Below, one piece after another: positions 1 to 9,102 of a DNA stretch of 64,000 nt. How positions within the stretch are numbered: the first letter of the stretch is position 1; every line of letters begins with the position of its first letter. Source of the DNA: Saccharopolyspora indica (GTDB lineage: Bacteria; Actinomycetota; Actinomycetes; Mycobacteriales; Pseudonocardiaceae); assembly GCF_027853965.1 (NCBI RefSeq), contig NZ_JAQGLB010000002.1:124001-188000 (forward strand). Reading direction: 5' to 3'. The position numbers were made by a program, and so were the translations under genes. Below the pieces are notes generated by a model that was given only the letters and a program-made list of their open reading frames with translations, had not been told where the DNA came from and did not search any database.

Positions 1-537
1 TTCGCCGCTGCGGCCACTCGCGGTGACATCACCGTGCGCGGTGTCGATCCGCGGCACGTCAACCTGGTGCTGGAGAAGCTGCGCAGCGCCGGTGCCGAGG
101 TGACCACTGCTGAGGAGAGCTTCCGGGTGGTCATGCGGGGTCGTCCGAACGCGGTCGACTTCGTCACGCTGCCCTACCCGGGTTTCCCGACGGACCTGCA
201 GCCGATGGCGCTGGCGCTGTCCGCGGTCGCCGACGGCACCTCGATGATCACCGAGAACCTGTTCGAGTCCCGGTTCCGGTTCATCGAGGAGCTGGTGCGG
301 ATGGGCGCCGACGGGCGCACCGACGGCCACCACGCGGTCGTGCGCGGCCTGGACCGGCTGTCGAGCGCCCCGGTGTGGGCGACCGACATCCGCGCGGGTG
401 TCGGCCTGGTGCTGGCCGGCCTGTGCGCCGACGGGATCACCGAGGTGTGGGACGTTTTCCACATCGACCGCGGCTACCCGAACTTCGTGGAGAACCTGCG
501 CGGCCTGGGCGCGGACATCGAGCGCGTGACCGACTGA
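1..537 (+). CDS. murA: UDP-N-acetylglucosamine 1-carboxyvinyltransferase (MurA-type), C-terminal part
   Basis: The reading frame is open from base 1, so the N-terminus lies outside the window; 178 residues are visible. MurA transfers enolpyruvate from PEP to UDP-GlcNAc, the first committed step of peptidoglycan synthesis, in the cytoplasm. Recognisable EPT-family signatures are PGFPTDLQP (MurA usually has PGFPTDMQ), a TENLFESRF segment, the [15 protein letters not shown] helix and a C-terminal [18 protein letters not shown] segment (compare the usual HLDRGYE..EKLRALGA). Because the PEP-binding Cys region is not in view, a MurA paralogue of the same fold cannot be excluded. A frame of 84 bases separates it from the next operon, so it is probably a separate transcription unit. 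Confidence 0.85.
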   Translation, partial: FAAAATRGDITVRGVDPRHVNLVLEKLRSAGAEVTTAEESFRVVMRGRPNAVDFVTLPYPGFPTDLQPMALALSAVADGTSMITENLFESRFRFIEELVRMGADGRTDGHHAVVRGLDRLSSAPVWATDIRAGVGLVLAGLCADGITEVWDVFHIDRGYPNFVENLRGLGADIERVTD

Positions 538-621
538 CCTCACCCCGGTCCGCCATGTGATGCAAACCATAGCGGATGGCCTGACCATGGGCGGTGACCC
601 TGCTCCCGGCTCGAAGGGGCG

Positions 622-1518
622 ATGGTCATGGCGAGCAGTGGGTGGACGCGTCGCGAGTTCCTCAAGGGATCCGGTGTCGCCGCAGGTGCACTGGTTCTCG
701 GCGGATGCACCCGGACCGGCGGCGGCGCGGGAGGTGACCCGCTCGAAGAGGCCCGCCGGTCGGGCACCGTGCAGGTCGGCATCGCCGGGGAAGCGCCGTA
801 CGGTTTCACCGACCAGACCGGCCGGGTCACCGGTGAAGCGCCCGAGGTCGCCCGCGCCGTGTTCGGCAACCTGGGCGTCGGCACCGTGCAGGCTTCGCAG
901 GTCGACTTCAACCAGCTGATCCCGGCGCTGAACGCGAACAAGTTCAGCGTGGTCGCCGCGGGCATGTTCATCACTCCCGAGCGCTGCAAGAACGCGGCGT
1001 TCTCCATCCCGGACTACGTCGCGCCCACGGCGTTCCTGGTTCCTCGCGGAAACCCGGAAGGCATCGCCACTTTCGAGGACGTCGTGCGCAAGAAGCTCAC
1101 CCTCGCTGTCCTCAGCGGTGCCGTGGAGAAGGACTACGCCCAGCGCCTGGGCGTGCCGGACTCGCAGGTGCAGCCCTTCGACTCCCAGAACGCGCTGTTG
1201 CAGGCCGTGGTCAACCAGCGCGTCCAGTGCGCTGCGCTGACCAACATCTCGCTCAACGACCTGGTGCAGAAGAACCCCGGTGCCCAGGTCGAGTTCACCA
1301 GGGGCTTCACCCCGGTGATCGGCGGGAAACCGGAGGTGCAGGCGGGTGCGTTCGTGTTCCGCCCGGCCGACACCGGGCTGCGCGACGCGTTCAACGCCGA
1401 GCTGAAGAAGCTCCAGGACAGCGGCGAGTGGGTGCGCATCGCGAGCCCGTTCGGGTTCACCCGGGAGAACCTGCCGCCGCCCGGGGTCACCACGGAGGCG
1501 TTGTGTGCCGGTAGCTGA
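622..1518 (+). CDS. ehuB: Ectoine/hydroxyectoine ABC transporter substrate-binding lipoprotein
   Basis: A 298-aa family 3 solute-binding protein. The N-terminus has a twin-arginine motif (TRREFLKGSG) followed by a hydrophobic stretch and lipobox LGGC, so it is probably exported by Tat and lipid-anchored. The core matches EhuB proteins: PYGFTDQTGRVTGEAPEVA near residue 55 and FSVVAAGMFITPERC near residue 110 are typical of the ectoine binders rather than of general polar amino-acid binders. It starts a four-gene operon with two permeases and an ATPase. The start could be ATG 622 or ATG 628. Substrate assignment is by family resemblance; ectoine is a compatible solute, so osmotic induction is plausible but not visible in the sequence. 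Confidence 0.85.
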   Translation: MVMASSGWTRREFLKGSGVAAGALVLGGCTRTGGGAGGDPLEEARRSGTVQVGIAGEAPYGFTDQTGRVTGEAPEVARAVFGNLGVGTVQASQVDFNQLIPALNANKFSVVAAGMFITPERCKNAAFSIPDYVAPTAFLVPRGNPEGIATFEDVVRKKLTLAVLSGAVEKDYAQRLGVPDSQVQPFDSQNALLQAVVNQRVQCAALTNISLNDLVQKNPGAQVEFTRGFTPVIGGKPEVQAGAFVFRPADTGLRDAFNAELKKLQDSGEWVRIASPFGFTRENLPPPGVTTEALCAGS

Positions 1519-1530
1519 CCGGGAGGTGGC

Positions 1531-2214
1531 ATGTTCGAGAACTTCTCGCACTTCCTCCGGGTGCTGGCGCAGGGCGTACCGGCGACGTTGGTCGCGACGC
1601 TGGGCGGCACAGCCCTGTGCATCGCGCTGTCGTTGATCGCCGGGCTCGGGATGGTCTCGCCCCGGCGGTGGGTTCGGGTCATCGCGCGCAGCTACGTCGA
1701 GGTCTGGCGCGGCACCTCGGAAGTGGTGCAGCTGTTCTGGATCTTCTTCGCCTTGCCGCTGCTGGTCGGCTTGGAGCTGCTGCCGATGTGGGCGGGGGTT
1801 CTGGTGCTGGGCCTCAACCACGGCGCTTACGGCGGTGAGATCGTGCGGGGCGCTGTGCAGGCGGTGCCGCGGGAGCAGCACGAATGCGCGGTCGCGTTGA
1901 GCTTCACCCGGTCGCAGCGGATGTGGCGGGTGATCCTGCCGCAAGCGGTGGTGGAGATGATCCCGCCGTTCACCAACCTGTTCATCCAGCTGTTGAAGAG
2001 CAGCGCCCTGCTGTCGCTGATCTTCGTGCACGACATCACCTATCAGGGCCGCGATGTCCTGGAACCCAACTTCACCGGCCAGACCGCGCTGATCTACGCG
2101 CTGATGCTGGCGCTGTACCTCGTGCTGGCGGTGCTGATCACGACGGTCATGCGAGTTCTCGAACGGCGGGCGGCGGCAGGCGTGGGGCGCCGGGTCGCGG
2201 GGCGATCTAGATGA
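1531..2214 (+). CDS. ehuC: Ectoine/hydroxyectoine ABC transporter permease
   Basis: A 227-aa HisM/GlnP-type inner-membrane permease with about five transmembrane helices. The EAA-loop region is seen as EQHECAVALSFTRSQRMWRVILPQAV, where the coupling helix contacts the ATPase. It begins 12 bases after the ehuB stop behind a GGGAGG ribosome site, and its TGA overlaps the ATG of the next permease (ATGA), a sign of coupled translation. The pair of permeases would form the heterodimeric channel for the binding protein encoded upstream. Confidence 0.85.
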   Translation: MFENFSHFLRVLAQGVPATLVATLGGTALCIALSLIAGLGMVSPRRWVRVIARSYVEVWRGTSEVVQLFWIFFALPLLVGLELLPMWAGVLVLGLNHGAYGGEIVRGAVQAVPREQHECAVALSFTRSQRMWRVILPQAVVEMIPPFTNLFIQLLKSSALLSLIFVHDITYQGRDVLEPNFTGQTALIYALMLALYLVLAVLITTVMRVLERRAAAGVGRRVAGRSR

Positions 2215-2861
2215 TCTGGGACTGGGAGTTCACCAGCCGGGTCGTCCCGGACGTCCTGCGCGGTCTGCTGGTGACCTTCGAGGCCACCGTGCTCGGTTCG
2301 GTCGTGGCGTTCGCGCTGGGCCTGCTGCTCGCCCTGCTGCGGCGGTCGCGGATCCGGGCGGTCAGCCGCGCGACCTGGCTGTTCATCGAGTTCGTGCGCA
2401 GCACCCCGCTGCTGGTGCAGCTGTACTTCCTGTTCAACGTGCTGCCGGGCGTCGGCCTGCGGTTCTCGTCGCTGACCACCGGTGTGATCGGGCTCGGCGT
2501 GCACTACGCCTGCTACGCGGCCGAGGTCTACCGCGCGGGGATCGACGGGGTGCCGCGCGGGCAGTGGGACGCGGCGACGGCGCTGAGCCTGCCGGCCTAC
2601 CGCGTGTGGACGAGCGTGGTGCTCCCGCAGGCGATCCCGCGCGTGCTCCCAGCACTGGGCAACTGCACGATCTCGATGTTCAAGGAAACGCCGCTGCTGC
2701 TGGCGATCGGCGTGCTCGATCTGGTGGGTGCGGCGCAGGAAGCGGGATCCGACGCCTACCGCTACGTCGAGCCGCTGACCCTGGCCGGTGTCTGCTTCCT
2801 GCTGTTGAGCTACCCGGCGTCGCTGCTGGTGCGGAGGTTGGAACGCCGTGTCGGGAGCTGA
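2211..2861 (+). CDS. ehuD: Ectoine/hydroxyectoine ABC transporter permease
   Basis: A 216-aa second permease of the HisM family with five predicted membrane helices and the EAA-type motif GQWDAATALSLPAYRVWTSV followed by VLPQAIPRVLPALGN. The start codon overlaps the ehuC stop, and the end overlaps the start of the ATPase gene by 14 bases. Its likely role is the second half of the membrane channel for ectoine-type solutes. The gene order B-C-D-A differs from the ABCD order described in Sinorhizobium. Confidence 0.85.
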   Translation: MIWDWEFTSRVVPDVLRGLLVTFEATVLGSVVAFALGLLLALLRRSRIRAVSRATWLFIEFVRSTPLLVQLYFLFNVLPGVGLRFSSLTTGVIGLGVHYACYAAEVYRAGIDGVPRGQWDAATALSLPAYRVWTSVVLPQAIPRVLPALGNCTISMFKETPLLLAIGVLDLVGAAQEAGSDAYRYVEPLTLAGVCFLLLSYPASLLVRRLERRVGS

Positions 2862-3630
2862 GGAGATGATCCGCTTCGACCGGGTGGTCAAGCGGTTCGG
2901 CGACAGCGTGGTGCTCGACGAGCTCGACTTCGCCGTTCGGCCCGGGGAGCGCGTGACGCTGATCGGGCCGAGCGGATCGGGCAAGACGACGATCCTGCGG
3001 CTGCTGATGACCCTGGAGCGGGTCGACGGCGGCACCATCCACGTCGGTGACGAATGCCTGACGCACGTGCGCCGGGGCGAACGCCTGGTGCCTGCCGACG
3101 AGAAGCACCTGCGCGAGGTGCGCAAGCGCATCGGCATGGTGTTCCAGCAGTTCAACCTCTTCCCGAACATGCGGGTGCTGCGCAACGTCACCGAAGCGCC
3201 GGTGCGCGTGCTGGGCCTGCCGGTGGCGGAAGCGCAGCAGCGGGCGCGAGACCTGCTGGAGGTGGTGGGCCTGGCGGACAAGCTGGACGCCTACCCGACG
3301 CAGCTGTCCGGCGGCCAGCAGCAGCGGGTGGCGATCGCCCGCGCGCTGGCGATGCAGCCGGACGTGCTGCTGCTGGACGAGATCACTTCGGCGCTGGACC
3401 CGGAGTTGGCCGCCGAGGTCCTCGACGTGCTGCGCGATGTGGCGCGGACCAGCGACATCACGATGCTGTGCGTGACGCACGCGATGAAGTTCGCCCGCGA
3501 CGTCTCGCACCGGGTGCTGATGTTCGATCAGGGGCGGGTCCTGGAGGACAAGTCACCGCGGGAGCTGTTCGAGCGCCCGGAGCACGAGCGGACCCGCCGG
3601 TTCCTGCGGTCGGTGCTGGAGGAGGCCTGA
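2848..3630 (+). CDS. ehuA: Ectoine/hydroxyectoine ABC transporter ATP-binding protein
   Basis: A 260-aa ABC ATPase of the polar amino-acid family. Walker A is GPSGSGKTT (near residue 39), the Q-loop is in GMVFQQFNLFPNMRVL, the signature is LSGGQQQR, Walker B is VLLLDEITSALDPE and the switch His is in CVTHAM. It contains the insertion before the Q-loop (residues about 70-95) seen in EhuA proteins. The GTG start at 2848 overlaps the end of ehuD; an ATG at 2866 is a possible alternative. It closes the operon and is followed after 10 bases by a convergent NUDIX gene. Confidence 0.85.
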   Translation: MSGAEEMIRFDRVVKRFGDSVVLDELDFAVRPGERVTLIGPSGSGKTTILRLLMTLERVDGGTIHVGDECLTHVRRGERLVPADEKHLREVRKRIGMVFQQFNLFPNMRVLRNVTEAPVRVLGLPVAEAQQRARDLLEVVGLADKLDAYPTQLSGGQQQRVAIARALAMQPDVLLLDEITSALDPELAAEVLDVLRDVARTSDITMLCVTHAMKFARDVSHRVLMFDQGRVLEDKSPRELFERPEHERTRRFLRSVLEEA

Positions 3631-3640
3631 CCGTGGCCGC

Positions 3641-4180
3641 TCACAACGGGTTCCGGCGCTCGTGCAGGAGCAGGAGGGCGTAGGCGGCGATCGACTGGGC
3701 GTCGGTGATCTCGTCGGCGGCGACCATCTTCTCGAACTCCGCGCGCGCGAACCAGGCGGCGCGCATGTCCTGCTCCTCGTGCTCCCGCTCGTGCGCGCCG
3801 GAGGTCAGGCCGGTCGCCAGGAACACGCGCCCGCGCTGGCTGGACATGCCCGGTGCGACGTCCAGGGTGCCCAGGTCGACGAGGTTCGCCGCCCGCAGGC
3901 CCGTTTCCTCGCGCAGTTCGCGGGCGGCGAGTTCGATGGGGTCGACGTCGAGCCGACCCGGCGCGGTGCCCTGCGGGAACTCCCAGCGGCGCAGGCCCAG
4001 CGGGTAGCGGTACTGCTCGACCAGGTGTAGTCGGTCCCCGTCGAGCGGGATCACCAGCGCGAAGTCGGGTTTGTCGACCACCCCGTAGATCCCCTCGGAC
4101 CCGTCGGCCCGGCGCACCCCGTCCTCGCGCACCGACATCCACGGATTGCCGTACACCTCGCGGCTGCTCATCTGCTCCAT
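3641..4180 (-). CDS. NUDIX hydrolase (ADP-ribose pyrophosphatase-like)
   Basis: A 179-aa NUDIX protein. The catalytic helix is seen as ELAARELREETGL, containing the REL-x-EE-x-G core that binds Mg2+ through the glutamates. The preceding FPQGTAPG segment replaces the more usual FPAG seen in ADP-ribose pyrophosphatases. A conserved Gly-Met segment (DVAPGMSSQRGRVFLA) and an acidic EREHEEQD stretch follow, as in ADP-sugar pyrophosphatases. The upstream frame is open well beyond the family N-terminus, so ATG 4180 (or 4171) was chosen on length. Substrate is uncertain: a nucleoside diphosphate linked to another moiety. Confidence 0.8.
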   Translation of the reverse strand: MEQMSSREVYGNPWMSVREDGVRRADGSEGIYGVVDKPDFALVIPLDGDRLHLVEQYRYPLGLRRWEFPQGTAPGRLDVDPIELAARELREETGLRAANLVDLGTLDVAPGMSSQRGRVFLATGLTSGAHEREHEEQDMRAAWFARAEFEKMVAADEITDAQSIAAYALLLLHERRNPL

Positions 4181-4226
4181 GTGGTCATGGTGCCGGAACG
4201 CGGGCGCGCGAGGTCGACGCGCTCGC

Positions 4227-5615
4227 TCAGCTCGCGAGCGCGTCCACCGGGCCGCGCGGTCTCGGCAGCCACTGCTCGATGAGCGCGCGGTGCTCGACCG
4301 GTCTTGCACGACCACCTGGTCGCGGTGTTCGCGCCAGATCCACCGCTGGTGGCGGGATGAAGGCGGGCAGCCCGTCCCGCACGGTGATCTCCCACCGCTG
4401 GCTGTGCACCGTGCGGTGGTGGTGGCCGCACAGCATGACCATGTTGGACAGCTCGGTCGACCCGCCGTCCACCCAGGACACGATGTGGTGCGCGTCGGGC
4501 GTGCCTGGAGGCCGGTCGCACCCGGGGAAGGCGCACACGCCGTCCCGCTGCAGCAGCGCTGCGCGGATGTGGACGGGCGCGGTGCGCTTGGTGCGGCCCA
4601 CGTCGAGGGGGAGCCCGTCGCCGTCGAGGACCATCGGCAGCACCTCGCAGTCGCAGGCGATCCGGCGGACGTTCTCGGCGGTGATCGGCTGGTCGGTGGC
4701 GTCCAGGGAGCCGGGCATGCCCTTTCCACCGGTGCGGTCGAGGCCTCGTTTGAGGTCGTCGAAGTCGATGGTGATCGCGAGGTGCGGACGCTGGCCGCCG
4801 GCTCGCGGCATCGCATCGGAATCCGCGGCCAGGTCCAGGAGCGCGGCGAACGCATCCGCGTTGCGCTGGCCGGCGGTGCGGATGTCCTTCTCGCGGCCGG
4901 CTTCCGGGCGGGACGCGTCAGCGATCTCGGATCGGGGAGCGGCCAGCGGTTCCACGAGGGCGGCGAACTTCGCGCCGGTCTCGCGGCCGAGGCGGGCCTT
5001 GATCACCATCATCCCGTCGCGCGCCGTGGCGTAGTGCAGCTCCCGCGCCTCGTGCTGGGCCGCTTCGTCCCGGTGCGCCCCGTCCTGGTCCAGCAGGTAG
5101 CGGAGGCGTTCGGCGATGATCGCCAGCTCGCGCGGCGACATCTGCCGGGCCCACCCGGCCAGCATCGAATCGATCTCCGCCAGCATGGCGCACCGCGCGT
5201 GCACCGGGAGCTTCTTGATCGCGGAGACGATCACGTTCGCGTGTTCCAGGCCGATCGCTCCCTCGGCCATGGCGGCCGCCGTCGCGGGCAGGTCGGCGGT
5301 GATCGGTTCGCCGTGCGACGTCGTGCGGGCCTCCACCTCGCGCGCCACGGTGACGCGTGCCTTGGCGTCGCGGTAGTCGATGTTGAGCAGTCCGTGCAGC
5401 CAGGCGGGCATCGACCGCGCTCCGTGCTGCCCGAACAGGCCGCGGTGCTCGGCTTCGGCGATCAGCTGGAGCTGCTCGAACGCGGTAGCCCGCATGGACT
5501 CCTCGAGGTGCTCGATCCGGGCGACCACTTCGGCATCGGTCCACGACACCGCCGCCGACCGGGTGCCAGAGCTGGCTCCCTCGGCTGCATCGCGCACGTC
5601 GATCAGTGGTGTCAT
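4227..5615 (-). CDS. DUF222 / HNH endonuclease domain protein (13E12-repeat family)
   Basis: A 462-aa member of the actinobacterial family known from Mycobacterium as REP13E12. Residues about 40-280 form the DUF222 region; the C-terminus carries an HNH nuclease motif, with CAFPGCDRPPGTPDAHHI, then VDGGSTELSNMVMLCGHHH and a terminal His pair. The two Cys and the His residues expected for metal binding and catalysis are present, so the nuclease may be active. These genes are multicopy and repeat-like in actinobacterial genomes; their role is unclear. It stands alone, with 199 bases containing an inverted repeat pair on its upstream side. Confidence 0.85.
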   Translation of the reverse strand: MTPLIDVRDAAEGASSGTRSAAVSWTDAEVVARIEHLEESMRATAFEQLQLIAEAEHRGLFGQHGARSMPAWLHGLLNIDYRDAKARVTVAREVEARTTSHGEPITADLPATAAAMAEGAIGLEHANVIVSAIKKLPVHARCAMLAEIDSMLAGWARQMSPRELAIIAERLRYLLDQDGAHRDEAAQHEARELHYATARDGMMVIKARLGRETGAKFAALVEPLAAPRSEIADASRPEAGREKDIRTAGQRNADAFAALLDLAADSDAMPRAGGQRPHLAITIDFDDLKRGLDRTGGKGMPGSLDATDQPITAENVRRIACDCEVLPMVLDGDGLPLDVGRTKRTAPVHIRAALLQRDGVCAFPGCDRPPGTPDAHHIVSWVDGGSTELSNMVMLCGHHHRTVHSQRWEITVRDGLPAFIPPPAVDLARTPRPGGRARPVEHRALIEQWLPRPRGPVDALAS

Positions 5616-5751
5616 GCACCCATGATCTCGAATCGAACACCCGTTCGCACGCTCTTTATGGTCGCCTGATCAGGTGAAAGGGCGAAGTGGAACGTGAAAA
5701 ACGTTGCAAGCCAAGGCTGATCCCGTCATCGGAGGTCGGGCGCCAGGGCGC

Positions 5752-5816
5752 GCGAGGATGGGAGCCTTCCTGTCACCTCCGGCACGCGGGCGTGACAGGA
5801 AGGTTCCCATCCTCTC
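5752..5816. repeat. Inverted pair of the short intergenic repeat (hairpin)
   Basis: Two copies of the short repeat face each other: arm 5754-5776 and arm 5792-5814, 23 bp with one G-T wobble position, around a 15-base loop. The left copy reads GGAGCC where other copies read GGAACC, and both have GAGGAT in place of GAGCAT. The tail of the right copy runs into the stop codon (5815-5817) of the minus-strand permease, so the hairpin sits exactly at that gene's 3' end and could terminate its transcript. Confidence 0.85.
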
Positions 5817-7257
5817 AACCGGCCGCGGGCCCGCTGCCGTTCAGCTTGGACTTGCGGCGGCCGTAGCCGAAGTACACCGCCAGCCCGATCGCGGTCCAGA
5901 TCGCGAAGGTCACCCAGGTGACGGTGTCCAGGCCGAAGATCAGGTACGCGCACAGCGCGAGACCCAGCAGCGGGATCCACGGCATCAGCGGCGTCCGGAA
6001 GCTGCGCGGGAGCTCCGGGCGGGTCCGGCGCAGGACCAGGACACCGATGTTGACCAGGCCGAACGCGACCAGGGTGCCGATGCTGGTCGCCTCGGCGAGC
6101 TGGTTGAGCGGCACGACCGCGGCCAGCAGCGCCACCACGACACCGACGACGACGGTGTTGCGCGCGGGCACCGCGCGCTGGTTGACCTTCGACAGCATGC
6201 CCGGCATCAGGCCGTCGCGGGACATCGAGACCAGGATGCGGGTCTGGCCGTACAGGACGGTCAGCACCACCGAGGCGATGGCGATCACCGCGCCGAAGGC
6301 GAGCACCACCGACGCCCAGCCCTGGCCGGTCACGATGCGCAGCGCGGTGGCCAGCGAGGCGTTGGAGCCGGAGAGCACGTCGACGCCGACGGCGCCCACC
6401 GCGGCGAAGGCGACCAGCACGTAGATCGCGGTGACGATGGCCAGCGACAGGATGATCGCGCGGGGCAGGTCCCGCTTCGGGTTGCGGGCCTCCTCGCCCG
6501 CGGTGGAGGCCGCGTCGAAGCCGATGAAGGAGAAGAAGACGGCCGACGCGCCCACTGAGATCCCGGCGAACCCGTAGGGGGCGAAGGGCGTCATGTTGTC
6601 CGAGTTGAACGCGGTGATCGCCACGGCGACGAAGAACACCAGCACCGCGATCTTGAGCAGCGTGGTGATGGTGGTGACCCGCGCGCTCTCCCGCACGCCC
6701 CGCAGCAGCACGGACATCGCGAGCAGCACGATCAGCGCGGCGGGGACGTTGACCACGCCGCCCTCGCCGGGCGGCGCGGAGAGGATGTCCGGGATGGTGA
6801 CCCCGATGGTGCCCTGCAGGAACTCGTTCAGGTAGCCGCCCCAGCCGACCGCGACCGCCGCGACCGACACGCCGTACTCCAGCAGCAGGCACCAGCCGCA
6901 GATCCAGGCGACCAGCTCGCCGAGCGTGGCGTAGGTGTAGGAGTAGGCCGAGCCGGACACCGGGACGCTGCCCGCGAGTTCGGCGTAGGACAGGGCGGAG
7001 CACAGCGCCGCCAGTCCGGCCAGCACGAAGGACACGACCACTGCGGGGCCGGCGGCCGGAGCGGCTTCGGCCAGCACCACGAAGATCCCGGTCCCGAGCG
7101 TCGCGCCGACCGAGAGCGCCACCAGTGGGACCAGACCGAGGGTGCGGCGCAGCTGGGTGTGCGAGCCGTCGTCGGCGAGTTGCTCAGCGGGTTTGACGCG
7201 CAGCAGGGTTCGGGCGAATGACACGAGGCGTAACGGTATCTCGCCCAGCGGGAACAT
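5815..7257 (-). CDS. APC-family amino acid permease
   Basis: A 480-aa inner-membrane transporter with about 12-14 hydrophobic segments. The first helix carries the APC consensus [18 protein letters not shown], where the unwound Gly-rich stretch binds substrate; a following [16 protein letters not shown] and the later [20 protein letters not shown] loop are typical of cationic amino-acid transporter (YfnA/CAT)-like members. The ATG at 7257 was chosen because upstream sequence lacks permease character and belongs to the divergent nucS promoter region; only 78 bases separate the two starts. Substrate is not determined by sequence alone. Confidence 0.8.
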   Translation of the reverse strand: MFPLGEIPLRLVSFARTLLRVKPAEQLADDGSHTQLRRTLGLVPLVALSVGATLGTGIFVVLAEAAPAAGPAVVVSFVLAGLAALCSALSYAELAGSVPVSGSAYSYTYATLGELVAWICGWCLLLEYGVSVAAVAVGWGGYLNEFLQGTIGVTIPDILSAPPGEGGVVNVPAALIVLLAMSVLLRGVRESARVTTITTLLKIAVLVFFVAVAITAFNSDNMTPFAPYGFAGISVGASAVFFSFIGFDAASTAGEEARNPKRDLPRAIILSLAIVTAIYVLVAFAAVGAVGVDVLSGSNASLATALRIVTGQGWASVVLAFGAVIAIASVVLTVLYGQTRILVSMSRDGLMPGMLSKVNQRAVPARNTVVVGVVVALLAAVVPLNQLAEATSIGTLVAFGLVNIGVLVLRRTRPELPRSFRTPLMPWIPLLGLALCAYLIFGLDTVTWVTFAIWTAIGLAVYFGYGRRKSKLNGSGPAAG

Positions 7258-7335
7258 CGAGGTCCGACCTCGCCCTACCGGCGGGTTGCCCCGGGGGTGC
7301 TCGACTGCTGGATCGACGCCCGTACGCTGTGCCGG

Positions 7336-7995
7336 GTGCGACTCGTCATTGCCCGCTGCCAGGTGGACTACGTCGGCCGACTCACCGCGCATCTGCCCAT
7401 GGCGCAGCGCCTGCTGCTGGTGAAGGCCGATGGTTCGGTGTCGGTGCACTCCGACGACCGGGCCTACAAGCCGTTGAACTGGATGAGCCCGCCCTGCTGG
7501 CTGATCGAGGATCCCGGCGTGTGGACGGTGCAGAACAAGGCCGGCGAGAAGCTGGTGATCACCCTCGACGAGATCATGCACGACTCCAAGCACGAGCTGG
7601 GCGTCGAGCCAGGGCTGGTCAAGGACGGCGTCGAAGCGCACCTGCAGGAGCTGCTAGCCGAGCACGTGACGACGCTGGGCGAGGGGTGGTCGCTGGTCCG
7701 CCGCGAGTTCCCGACCGCGATCGGCCCGGTGGACCTGATGTGCCGCAACTCCGACGGCGCGAGCGTGGCGGTGGAGATCAAGCGGCGCGGTGAGATCGAC
7801 GGCGTCGAGCAGCTGACCCGCTACCTGGAGCTGCTCAACCGGGATCCGCTGCTGGCCCCGGTCACCGGCGTGTTCGCGGCGCAGCAGATCAAGCCGCAGG
7901 CCCGCACCCTGGCCGAGGACCGCGGCATCCGCTGCGTCGTCCTGGACTACGACAAGCTGCGCGGCATCGAGCCGGACGAGTACCGGCTGTTCTGA
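7336..7995 (+). CDS. nucS: Endonuclease NucS (EndoMS), mismatch-specific
   Basis: A 219-aa protein closely resembling mycobacterial NucS, starting [16 protein letters not shown] with GTG at 7336. NucS replaces MutS/MutL mismatch repair in actinobacteria by cutting both strands at mismatches, with help from the beta clamp. The N-terminal DNA-binding and dimerisation half contains [16 protein letters not shown]. The C-terminal nuclease half has the PD-(D/E)xK residues in [16 protein letters not shown] and the following helix [10 protein letters not shown]. Full family length, no missing catalytic residue. Single gene, divergent from an amino-acid permease. Confidence 0.92.
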   Translation: MRLVIARCQVDYVGRLTAHLPMAQRLLLVKADGSVSVHSDDRAYKPLNWMSPPCWLIEDPGVWTVQNKAGEKLVITLDEIMHDSKHELGVEPGLVKDGVEAHLQELLAEHVTTLGEGWSLVRREFPTAIGPVDLMCRNSDGASVAVEIKRRGEIDGVEQLTRYLELLNRDPLLAPVTGVFAAQQIKPQARTLAEDRGIRCVVLDYDKLRGIEPDEYRLF

Positions 7996-8163
7996 CTGTC
8001 CCCGCCTCTCCGCGATTCACAGTGGTGGTCGCGTTCGGGATCGACTCGCGTTTCGCGGCTTCTTGTGGCTGGGTTGCGTCACGGTCCCCTGAGGTGCGGT
8101 TGAGCAGGACTCCGTTGACACGAGGGTCATGCCCGTCCTGCCAGGAGCCGGGTGTTGTTCCTG

Positions 8164-8215
8164 GTGAGCGGGAACCTCCCGGTCGTCGGTGACAGGGAGG
8201 TTCCCGTGCTCGCAT
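8164..8215. repeat. Degenerate inverted pair of the short intergenic repeat
   Basis: The right arm (8190-8215) is a clear plus-orientation copy with GACAGGGAGGTTCCC. The left arm (8166-8180) is a strongly decayed reverse copy that still pairs over GGGAACCTCCC, plus GAGC with a two-base bulge. Both arms carry the same AGGGAGG/CCTCCC change, suggesting compensatory change that preserves the stem. It abuts the stop codon (8215-8217) of the SDR gene on the minus strand. Confidence 0.65.
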
Positions 8216-8997
8216 CAGGCCGTCTTGGTCGCGTTGCCGTCGACGAGGTGGTCGGCGCCCGCGGTGCTCGCCGCGTGCGGTGAGGCGAGGAAGGCCACCA
8301 GCGCCGCGACTTCGGCCGGGTCGACCAGGCGCCCGGTGGTCATGCCCGCTTCCGCCGGGAGCCGGGCGAGCAGTTCTTCCAGCGGGATGCCGAGGGACTG
8401 CGCCAGCTTCGCGCCGTGCCCGTCGGGGCTCTCCCAGAGCGCGGTGCGGGTCGGGCCGGGGGAGATGGTGTTGACCCGGACGCCGCGCGGTCCGACTTCG
8501 GTGGCCAGTGCCTTGCCGAAGGCGGTCAGCGCTGCTTTCGCCGTGGTGTAGGGCATCGGTCCGGCGTGCGGTTGGCGGGCTCCGTTCGACGAGATGTTGA
8601 TGATGGCGCCTTCGCGGCTCAGCAGGCTCGGCAGCGCCGCGCGGGTGGTGCGGACGGCGCTGAAGAAGTTCAGCTCGAAGGTCTGCTGCCACTGCTCGTC
8701 GGTGAGGTCGGTGAATCCGGCGAGCAGGTCGCCGTCGCCGCCGCCGACGTTGTTGACGAGCAGGTCGAGCGGTCCCGCTTCGGCGATCGCCCGGTCGACC
8801 AGGCGCTGCGGGGCGTCGGGGCCGGAGAGGTCGGCGGGGATCCCGATGGCGCCCGTCGCCGCCAGTTCCGGCGAGATGGTGCGCGCCGTCGCGATCACGC
8901 GCATGCCTTCTGCGGTGAGCGCGGAGGTGGTGGCCAGGCCGATTCCGCGGCTGGCGCCGGTCACGAGGGCGGTCTTGCCGGAAAGTCGCAGGTCCAC
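8215..8997 (-). CDS. Short-chain dehydrogenase/reductase (SDR)
   Basis: A 260-aa classical SDR. The NAD(P)-binding TGASRGIG is at residues 14-21, the structural NNVGG follows, and the catalytic Ser and Tyr-x-x-x-Lys are in ISSNGA and YTTAKAA. It starts with GTG at 8997 behind a strong AAAGGAGG ribosome site. It is transcribed divergently from a TetR-family gene across a 105-base region with two palindromes, so it is a probable target of that regulator. It resembles SDRs annotated as 3-oxoacyl-ACP reductase-like; substrate is unknown. Confidence 0.85.
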   Translation of the reverse strand: MDLRLSGKTALVTGASRGIGLATTSALTAEGMRVIATARTISPELAATGAIGIPADLSGPDAPQRLVDRAIAEAGPLDLLVNNVGGGDGDLLAGFTDLTDEQWQQTFELNFFSAVRTTRAALPSLLSREGAIINISSNGARQPHAGPMPYTTAKAALTAFGKALATEVGPRGVRVNTISPGPTRTALWESPDGHGAKLAQSLGIPLEELLARLPAEAGMTTGRLVDPAEVAALVAFLASPHAASTAGADHLVDGNATKTA

Positions 8998-9012
8998 GCC
9001 TGCCTCCTTTAT

Positions 9013-9061
9013 TGCGTCTGTGGTGACGCAGTAGACGATATAGACGCAACATCAATGTTGC
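9013..9061. promoter_or_regulatory. Candidate TetR operators between divergent SDR and TetR genes
   Basis: Two dyad symmetries lie between the start codons. TGCGTC (9013-9018) and GACGCA (9025-9030) are separated by six bases, and an extra AGACGCAA at 9043-9049 repeats the right-hand half. A separate palindrome with 7-bp arms, GCAACAT-CA-ATGTTGC, spans 9046-9061. Position and symmetry fit binding by the dimeric TetR protein encoded at 9103. This is inference from sequence symmetry; no boxes were matched to a known regulon. Confidence 0.45.
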
Positions 9062-9102
9062 AACTAAGGGGCGAGCTGGGACGCTGCTGTAGTGTCCGTC
9101 CG